Positions 42,311-47,365 of a stretch of 47,365 nucleotides of DNA are shown here, one piece after another. Position numbers and translations under genes: made by a program. The notes under the pieces are model-generated. The model made no database searches. It was not told where the DNA came from and saw nothing but the letters and a program-made list of their open reading frames with translations. The first letter of the stretch is position 1; each line of letters starts with the position of its first letter. This DNA is from Aminobacter ciceronei. GTDB lineage: Bacteria > Pseudomonadota > Alphaproteobacteria > Rhizobiales > Rhizobiaceae. The stretch lies in the NCBI RefSeq assembly GCF_014138625.1, contig NZ_JACJHY010000040.1:1-47365 (forward strand), written 5' to 3'.

Positions 42311-43483
42311 ATGAGAAGTCTTGATAACGCTGCGCTGGCACGAGCCGGCGTGACTGGTGCAATGCCGATCGATGTGGTCGCTGCGGCTAACGACCTGGTT
42401 CCAGCCCTGTCCGAGCGGGCGCGGCAGTTTGACGAAGGCGACATCTTCGTCGCCGACAATTATGCGCTCTTTAAGAAGGCCGGCCTCACCAGCGCTGGCG
42501 TGCCGCTCGAACTGGGCGGCGGCGGTGCCGACATCGCCGAGCTTGCGGAAATGCTGCGTATCATGGCGCGGGCTTGCGGCTCGACAGCGCTCGCCTTTGC
42601 CATGCACACGCATCAGGTGGCCATCCCCGCCTGGCGCTGGCGCCACCAGAAGGTCGCTGCTGTCGAACCGCTGCTCAAGCGCGTCGCTGCCGAAAACCTG
42701 ATCCTGCTGTCGTCAGGCGGGTCCGACTGGATCGGTGGTTCAGGCAAGGCCGAGAAGGTCGAGGGCGGCTACCGCATCACGGCGCGCAAGGTCTTCACCT
42801 CAGGTGTTGCCGCCGGCGACATATTGATGACCGGGGCGATCACTTGTGCCGACGACGGCAGCGAAAAGGTTATCCATTTCGGCGTGCCGATGCGGGCGCC
42901 CGAGGTTCGCGTGATGGACAACTGGCGCACGCTCGGCATGCGCGGCACCGGCTCGAACGACGTCGTCATCGACGGGCTGTTCGTGCCCGATGCGTCGGTC
43001 GCCTTTTCGCGCGCGGCGGGCCACTGGCATCCGGTGTTCCAGATCATCGCCACAATTGCCTTCCCGCTGATCTACGCCGTCTATCTTGGCATAGCCGAGA
43101 GCGCCCGCGACATTGCTGTCGAGATCGCCAGGAAGAAGCCGGCCAGCGAGACCGTACTCAACCTTGCCGGCCGCATGGACACCGCCCTGCGCGCCGCCCA
43201 GATGGCGCATCGTTCGATGATCGAGGAGGTCGGGCGCAACCGCCCGTCGGCGGAAAGCGTCAATGAGGTGATGATCGGCCGTACGCTGGTCGCCAGCCAT
43301 GGGCTCGAAGTCGTTGAACTGGCAATGGAACTTGCCGGCGGCTCGTCCTTCTACCGCGACAAGGGCCTTGAACGCCGCTTCCGCGACATGCAGGCCGCGC
43401 GCTTCCACCCGCTTCAATCCGGCCCGCAGGCGCGATATGCCGGGGCTGTGGCCCTTGGGCTTCCGGTCGACACGATCTTCTGA
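42311..43483 (+). CDS. Acyl-CoA dehydrogenase-like flavoprotein
   Basis: A 390-residue protein with acyl-CoA dehydrogenase architecture: an N-terminal helical domain, a middle beta domain (ILLSSGGSDWIGGSGKAEKVEGGYRITARKVFTSG) and a C-terminal four-helix domain. The usual C-terminal IYEGTSE-type motif is replaced by QAARFHPLQSGPQARYAG, and I do not see an obvious catalytic glutamate there. It may therefore be a flavin monooxygenase or desulfurase-like relative (DszC/HsaA-type group) rather than a dehydrogenase. AGGAGACGACTG precedes the ATG. It is divergent from the HxlR-SCP2 regulator. Confidence 0.85.
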   Translation: MRSLDNAALARAGVTGAMPIDVVAAANDLVPALSERARQFDEGDIFVADNYALFKKAGLTSAGVPLELGGGGADIAELAEMLRIMARACGSTALAFAMHTHQVAIPAWRWRHQKVAAVEPLLKRVAAENLILLSSGGSDWIGGSGKAEKVEGGYRITARKVFTSGVAAGDILMTGAITCADDGSEKVIHFGVPMRAPEVRVMDNWRTLGMRGTGSNDVVIDGLFVPDASVAFSRAAGHWHPVFQIIATIAFPLIYAVYLGIAESARDIAVEIARKKPASETVLNLAGRMDTALRAAQMAHRSMIEEVGRNRPSAESVNEVMIGRTLVASHGLEVVELAMELAGGSSFYRDKGLERRFRDMQAARFHPLQSGPQARYAGAVALGLPVDTIF

Positions 43484-43500
43484 ACATAACTCCCAAGGCA

Positions 43501-43532
43501 ATCAGCCGTCGCGACCAGTCGCGGCGGCTGAT
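43501..43532. terminator. Long hairpin between convergent genes
   Basis: ATCAGCCG-T-CGCGAC pairs with GTCGCG-G-CGGCTGAT around CA, giving about 15 pairs including one wobble. It lies 18 bp after the acyl-CoA-dehydrogenase-like gene and before the convergent nucleotidase. No T run. Confidence 0.6.
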
Positions 43533-43608
43533 ATGTAGTGTTCGAACCTTTCGCAATGCGGTACATCTGCACACGTGCATGTTCCCGCGAAGTCGGTTCC
43601 GGCTATGG

Positions 43609-45621
43609 TTAGGCTTCGATCCGCACCCGCTGATCCAGTGTCAGACCCATGTCCGGGCCAACGGTCCTTGCCTCGCGAATGAGTGCCACGACCTCGTTGC
43701 GGTAGACCATGCCGGTGTGATCGAACGGCAAGCCCCTGAGGTCCATGCTTGGGATCTGGCCGGGCACTTCGCCGCCGATCGGCTTGCCGTTCCAGCTTTC
43801 GCCAAAACCGCCCAGCGCGACGTAGGTGTTGAACGCAACCTTGAACTGCCGATCGAGGACGTCCTCGATCGGCTTGCCCGCGATCGTGATGGCCGTCGCC
43901 GTGGCCTCGATGGCAGATGCGTTCAGCTTGATCGTGTAGCGCAGGGCAGAAGAGAAATGCAGGAGGCCGCGCGAAACGAAGGCTGAAGTGTCGACCTTGC
44001 TCACTTCTTCCGGCCGCAGCACACGCTTGGCGTTGCTCTGGAGCATGTCGCGGATCTGGGCGCCGGTCATCGTGGCCACGTGCACGCCGTCGGCATAAGG
44101 CATGACATCATGCCACTGGCGGAAGCTGAGCGGTCCCTGTGGCAGACCCGAGGTGATGCCCGAAGCGTTGAACAACGCCACGTCGATGCGGCCGCCGGGG
44201 AAATCCTCCGAACGCCTGACCAGCGCGTCGTTCATGAAATTGGCAAGCGCGGTCTCGCCAACATAACGATCAGCGAAGGTGCGTTCGTTCGAAACGAGCG
44301 TGTCGTCCGGAACCTGGCCGATGACTTCGTTTAGCCTCGTGTCGAGCGCCTTGATCAGCGGTGCCACATGCGTCTGTTCGAAATCGACGTCGTAGTCCGC
44401 TTCCTGTTCGAAGGTCTCGTAGCCGGCCTCGCCAGCCTTGACGCGCTGGTCGCGCGCCTTGGTGGGACGCAGGCCGACCGAAGTGAACCAGCCCTTGCGG
44501 CCGCTGTCGCTGCGGATCGATATGGCGATCTCGCCGAGATAGGCGCCATGGGCCTGCGCCTGCGTGATCAGCACGCCTTCGACGACATTGTCGGTGTCGA
44601 TACCCTCGGCGTTGAGCTTGGTGTGGGTATGGGCGCCGATAACGACGATCGGCTTGTCCGTCAGAGGGGCGATGGCCTGGGCGATGGCGAAGTCGCCTTC
44701 GCCGACGGTGCGGGCGGTGCCCGCCTTGCCGCTCTTGTGCTGGTCGCCGCCATAACCGCAGTGCGACAGCACAACCACGATGTCGGCGACCGACGCCACC
44801 GCCGGCAGCACGTTGCGCACAGCTTCGAGGGGGCTGGCGACCGCAAGCTTCGGGTCGGCGGGCTGGCCGACGCGCGTGTCGACGGATGTGGTCAGGCCGA
44901 CGAAACCGATTCGCAGTCCCTTCGCCTCGCCGATCACGGCGGCGAAGTAGTCTTCGTCACGCTTCAAGTCCGAGGAACCATGCACGTTTGCCGACAGCAG
45001 CGGGAAGCTGGCATCGGTCTCGATACCCTTCTTCAACACGGCAGCGCCACGGTCGAATTCATGATTGCCGAGCACCGCGACATCCACGCCGCCGGCGGAA
45101 TAGACGCGGTATCCGGCGTCGGCGATGAACTCGTCCGGCGACCATCCAAGCAGTTCGTCGAAGATCGATCCGGTGTGATCGTCGCCACCGGAAACAAACA
45201 GCACCACCTCGTCGGCGACGGCGTTGGCGCGTGCGTCCTTCACCTGCTTGACCATCTGCGAGAAGACGTGGGTGTCGCCCTTCTTCGCGTGCATTTCGGT
45301 GATGTGGTTGTGCAAGTCGTTGAAATGCATCAGCCGCAGCAGGCGGCGTTCGCCCATTTCCAGCCCTGACATGGGGACGGCCGCGCCCGTTTCGGTCACG
45401 ATCGCCTTGATCGGCCCGGCCAGCGGGTCGCCCTTGAGCAGGTAGAGCTTTTCAAAGGCGCCGTTCGAATTCGGCGTCGCGGCGATCATGGCAAGTTCAC
45501 CAGCCGCAGGCGCTGCTTGCGCGCGGAAAACGATGTAGGGAGATATGGCTGCAGTAGCAGCCAGCGCTGCGCCGCCTTTCAGCATCGAACGTCGCGAAAG
45601 GCTGCCTTTATGCGTAGTCAT
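43609..45621 (-). CDS. Tat-exported 5'-nucleotidase / UDP-sugar hydrolase family protein
   Basis: A 670-residue periplasmic phosphoesterase. A twin-arginine signal SRRSMLKGG with a hydrophobic core ends near AQAAP (about residue 37). An extra segment (about 38-85) precedes the metallophosphatase domain (about 90-370) with LMHFNDLHNHI, SGGDDHTGS, LGNHEFDRG, LSHCGYGGD and GAHTHTKL. The C-terminal 5'-nucleotidase substrate domain (about 440-650) has FNASGITSGLPQGPLSF and VALGGFGESW. It should release phosphate from external nucleotides. AAGGAAGACTAC precedes the ATG at 45621. A CCACGC/GCGTGG hairpin (45641-45657) lies just upstream. Confidence 0.92.
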   Translation of the reverse strand: MTTHKGSLSRRSMLKGGAALAATAAISPYIVFRAQAAPAAGELAMIAATPNSNGAFEKLYLLKGDPLAGPIKAIVTETGAAVPMSGLEMGERRLLRLMHFNDLHNHITEMHAKKGDTHVFSQMVKQVKDARANAVADEVVLFVSGGDDHTGSIFDELLGWSPDEFIADAGYRVYSAGGVDVAVLGNHEFDRGAAVLKKGIETDASFPLLSANVHGSSDLKRDEDYFAAVIGEAKGLRIGFVGLTTSVDTRVGQPADPKLAVASPLEAVRNVLPAVASVADIVVVLSHCGYGGDQHKSGKAGTARTVGEGDFAIAQAIAPLTDKPIVVIGAHTHTKLNAEGIDTDNVVEGVLITQAQAHGAYLGEIAISIRSDSGRKGWFTSVGLRPTKARDQRVKAGEAGYETFEQEADYDVDFEQTHVAPLIKALDTRLNEVIGQVPDDTLVSNERTFADRYVGETALANFMNDALVRRSEDFPGGRIDVALFNASGITSGLPQGPLSFRQWHDVMPYADGVHVATMTGAQIRDMLQSNAKRVLRPEEVSKVDTSAFVSRGLLHFSSALRYTIKLNASAIEATATAITIAGKPIEDVLDRQFKVAFNTYVALGGFGESWNGKPIGGEVPGQIPSMDLRGLPFDHTGMVYRNEVVALIREARTVGPDMGLTLDQRVRIEA

Positions 45622-45804
45622 GTAGTCTTCCTTGCTGGTCCCACGCGACATGCGTGGACTCATGGCGGGCAGGCCTAGAGTGACCACATGACAGTGCGAT
45701 GAAGCTCTTGGGAACTAACAAGTTTCCTGCACAGCGTGCCGCAACGACAAGATCGGGGATGGTGCAGCCAGGTTCCGTCTGCGGTGGCTGCTTCTTTCTC
45801 TCGC

Positions 45805-45835
45805 TTGACCCTCACGCGACGTGAGGGACTACTCA
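45805..45835 (+). promoter_or_regulatory. MerR-type promoter with 19-bp spacer
   Basis: TTGACC (45805-45810), a 19-base spacer, then TACTCA (45830-45835). The dyad CCCTCAC-GCGAC-GTGAGGG (45809-45827) fills the spacer. This long-spacer layout is the hallmark of promoters activated by MerR proteins through DNA distortion. It lies 26 bp upstream of the broken tipA-like gene, so it is probably its own promoter. Confidence 0.75.
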
Positions 45836-45860
45836 TCCGGTCCTGCGGAGACATGGTCGG

Positions 45861-46590
45861 ATGACGGCATATGCTGTGAGTGAACTGGCGCGGCTTGCCG
45901 GCGTGACGGTCCGGACGTTGCACCACTATCACGACATCGGTCTGCTCACCCCCGTTCTTGTCGGCGCGAACGGCTATCGAAGCTATGGCGAAGAACAACT
46001 GCTGCGGCTGCAGCAGGTGCTCATCCACCGCGAACTCGGCATCCGCTCGGCGAGATCGCTGCCATCCTCGATGCGCCCGGTTTCGACCGGCTCGCGTCGC
46101 TCAGGCAGCAGCCCGGCGGCTGGAGGCCGAGGCAAGCCGCTACCGCCAGCTTGTCAGGACGATCGACCGCACGATCGCCAAACTCGAAGGAGATCGCGCG
46201 ATGAAGAATGCCGAACTGTACAAGGGCTTTTCCGAAAAGCAGGCGGAGCATGAGGGCTGGCTGGTCGAGCGTTACGGCGGGCCGATGCGCAAGGCAGTTA
46301 GCCATGCGCCGAAGCTCAGCTATGAGCAGAGCAACGCGATGGCCGAGCTGTGCGACATCGAACAGTCACTGGCGTCAGCCATGGAAAAGGGCATCGTGCC
46401 CGAGGCGCGCGAACTCGACATGCTGGTCGAGCGCCACCACCGCTGGGTCAGCCGCATGTGGCCGCAGCCTTGTACGATGGATGCCTATGCAGGCCTCGCC
46501 GACATCTACGACCATCCCGACTTCGCCCGGCGCTACGAGGCCCACGGCGATGAAGGCCTGGGCACGACGCAAGGCCGCCTGAAGTCGTAG
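45861..46590 (+). pseudogene. TipA-type MerR regulator with two 1-nt deletions
   Basis: The N-terminal MerR helix-turn-helix is intact (MTAYAVSELARLAGVTVRTLHHYHDIGLL, NGYRSYGEEQLLRLQQVLIHRELGI). The frame is then lost at ATCCGCTCG (near 46044), where LGEIAAILDAPGFDRLASLRQQ continues one frame back. It is lost again at CAGCAGCCC (near 46113), where RRLEAEASRYRQLVRTIDRTIAKLEGD and the TipAS ligand domain (MKNAELYKGFSEKQAEHEGWL to the end) follow. Each join fits loss of one base. TipA proteins bind thiopeptides or other drugs covalently and activate transcription. The MerR-type promoter upstream is intact. Recent decay or sequence error cannot be separated. Confidence 0.85.
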
Positions 46591-46655
46591 AGCACGCGCC
46601 TGTTGGGACTTGCGCCAATGACGGCGATGGGGGTTTCGAGGAAAGCGATGCGCCC

Positions 46656-46692
46656 GAAAAAGAAACGGGGCGAGGCCTTGCGGCCTCGCCCC
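46656..46692 (-). terminator. fhs terminator
   Basis: GGGGCGAGGCC (46667-46677) and GGCCTCGCCCC (46682-46692) form a perfect 11-bp stem around TTGC. On the minus strand it is followed by GTTTCTTTTTC. It lies 26 bp after the fhs stop; on the plus strand it could also end the tipA-like gene. Confidence 0.9.
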
Positions 46693-46717
46693 TCCGTCTG
46701 GGTATGACGCCCCGAAC

Positions 46718-47365
46718 TCAGAACAGTCCTTCGATCTGGCCCTGTTCGTTGAGGAAGATCTTCTCGGATGACGGTGCCTTGGGCAGGCCGGGCATGGTCA
46801 TGATCTCACCGCAGATGGCGACGATGAAGCCGGCGCCTGCTGCCAGGCGCACTTCACGCACCGGCACGACATGGTCGACAGGGGCACCCCTGAGGTTCGG
46901 GTCGGTCGAGAACGAATACTGCGTCTTGGCCATGCACACCGGCAGGTGGCCGTAGCCGGCCTGTTCCCAGGCATGCAGCTGGTCGCGCACCGACTTGTCG
47001 GCGATGGCTTCGGAGCCGCGGTAGATGCGCTTGACGATGGTGTCGATCTTGTCGAACAGCTTCATGTCGTCGGGATAGAGCGGCGAGAACTGCGAGGCGC
47101 CGCTTTCGGCCAGCTGCACCACCTTGTGGGCGAGCTCCTCGATGCCGGCCGACCCCTTGGCCCAGTGCTTGCACAGGATCGCTTCCGCACCCATCGAGGC
47201 GACATACTCCTTCATCGCTGCGATTTCGGCGTCGGTGTCGGAGACGAAGTGGTTCATCGCCACCACCACAGGCACGCCGAACTGCTTGACGTTCTCGATG
47301 TGGCGGCCAAGGTTGGCGCAGCCCTTCTTCACCGCCTCGACATTCTCCTTGCCGAGCTCTTCCTT
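46718..47365 (-). CDS. fhs: Formate-tetrahydrofolate ligase, C-terminal part
   Basis: The 3' part (about 215 codons) of the gene for the ATP-dependent ligase making 10-formyltetrahydrofolate. Visible landmarks are [79 protein letters not shown] and [28 protein letters not shown], all conserved in the family. The complete protein is about 560 residues; the gene runs off the right end of the window, and the frame is open to the last base. A strong terminator follows. Confidence 0.96.
   Translation of the reverse strand, partial: KEELGKENVEAVKKGCANLGRHIENVKQFGVPVVVAMNHFVSDTDAEIAAMKEYVASMGAEAILCKHWAKGSAGIEELAHKVVQLAESGASQFSPLYPDDMKLFDKIDTIVKRIYRGSEAIADKSVRDQLHAWEQAGYGHLPVCMAKTQYSFSTDPNLRGAPVDHVVPVREVRLAAGAGFIVAICGEIMTMPGLPKAPSSEKIFLNEQGQIEGLF

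Noticed and set aside
45641-45657. CCACGC/GCGTGG hairpin upstream of the nucleotidase as a riboswitch
   Set aside because: A single 6-bp stem with no conserved aptamer elements; noted only as a hairpin.

Overview
The window is about 47 kb of GC-rich chromosomal DNA from an alphaproteobacterium, almost certainly order Rhizobiales (Hyphomicrobiales) and probably close to Mesorhizobium/Aminobacter/Phyllobacterium. The basis is the ctrA - response regulator - chpT - eipA (DUF1134) block, a fused trpE(G) behind a tandem-Trp trpL leader, a Brucella-type RibH2 lumazine synthase behind an FMN riboswitch, and a NolR-like ArsR protein. I saw no tRNA, rRNA, CRISPR array, prophage or transposase.

Layout. 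1-2.2 kb: terminators, a PqiA-like membrane protein, and a quinone oxidoreductase divergent from its HxlR regulator. 2.2-7.3 kb: cell-cycle block with a FliJ-like protein, a GANTC/TTAA-rich control region, ctrA, a one-domain response regulator, chpT, eipA and a membrane-anchored coiled-coil protein. 7.3-17.3 kb: housekeeping genes (TrmH-type methylase, ArsR, HugZ family, HSD10-like SDR, GNAT, glutathionyl-hydroquinone reductase, Nudix, metallophosphoesterase, an unknown tail-anchored protein behind a perfect CtrA box, alpha/beta hydrolase, winged-helix/TPR membrane protein). 17.4-19.8 kb: leuA with a probable leucine attenuator, and a DUF6958-like gene. 19.9-22.1 kb: AbrB-type membrane protein and a broken tctC. 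22.4-26.2 kb: multicopper oxidase and ZIP transporter overlapping by 4 nt behind TGCAAAT palindromes, an ABM protein and a CDF exporter. 26.3-28.7 kb: trpE(G) with trpL. 28.7-31.9 kb: corrinoid-type ABC transporter behind a cobalamin riboswitch, its permease broken at an 11-nt homopolymer. 31.9-40.1 kb: MFS exporter, LysR remnant, membrane glucose dehydrogenase, MarR, ICL/PEP-mutase protein, mercuric-reductase-like flavoprotein with a DUF4126 protein, hexapeptide acetyltransferase. 40.1-47.4 kb: FMN riboswitch with ribH2, GFA protein, HxlR, acyl-CoA-dehydrogenase-like protein, Tat-exported 5'-nucleotidase, broken TipA-type MerR, and the 3' part of fhs.

Themes. RNA-level control is frequent: two peptide-leader attenuators (trpL and a putative leucine one, both apparently leaderless) and two riboswitches. 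The parts most worth following are the putative leucine leader, the oxidase-ZIP metal pair, the perfect TTAA-N7-TTAAC site before an unknown membrane protein, and the conserved unknowns beside ctrA/chpT. Four loci carry single-base indels (tctC, permease, lysR remnant, tipA-like). From sequence alone I cannot tell true pseudogenes from assembly errors.
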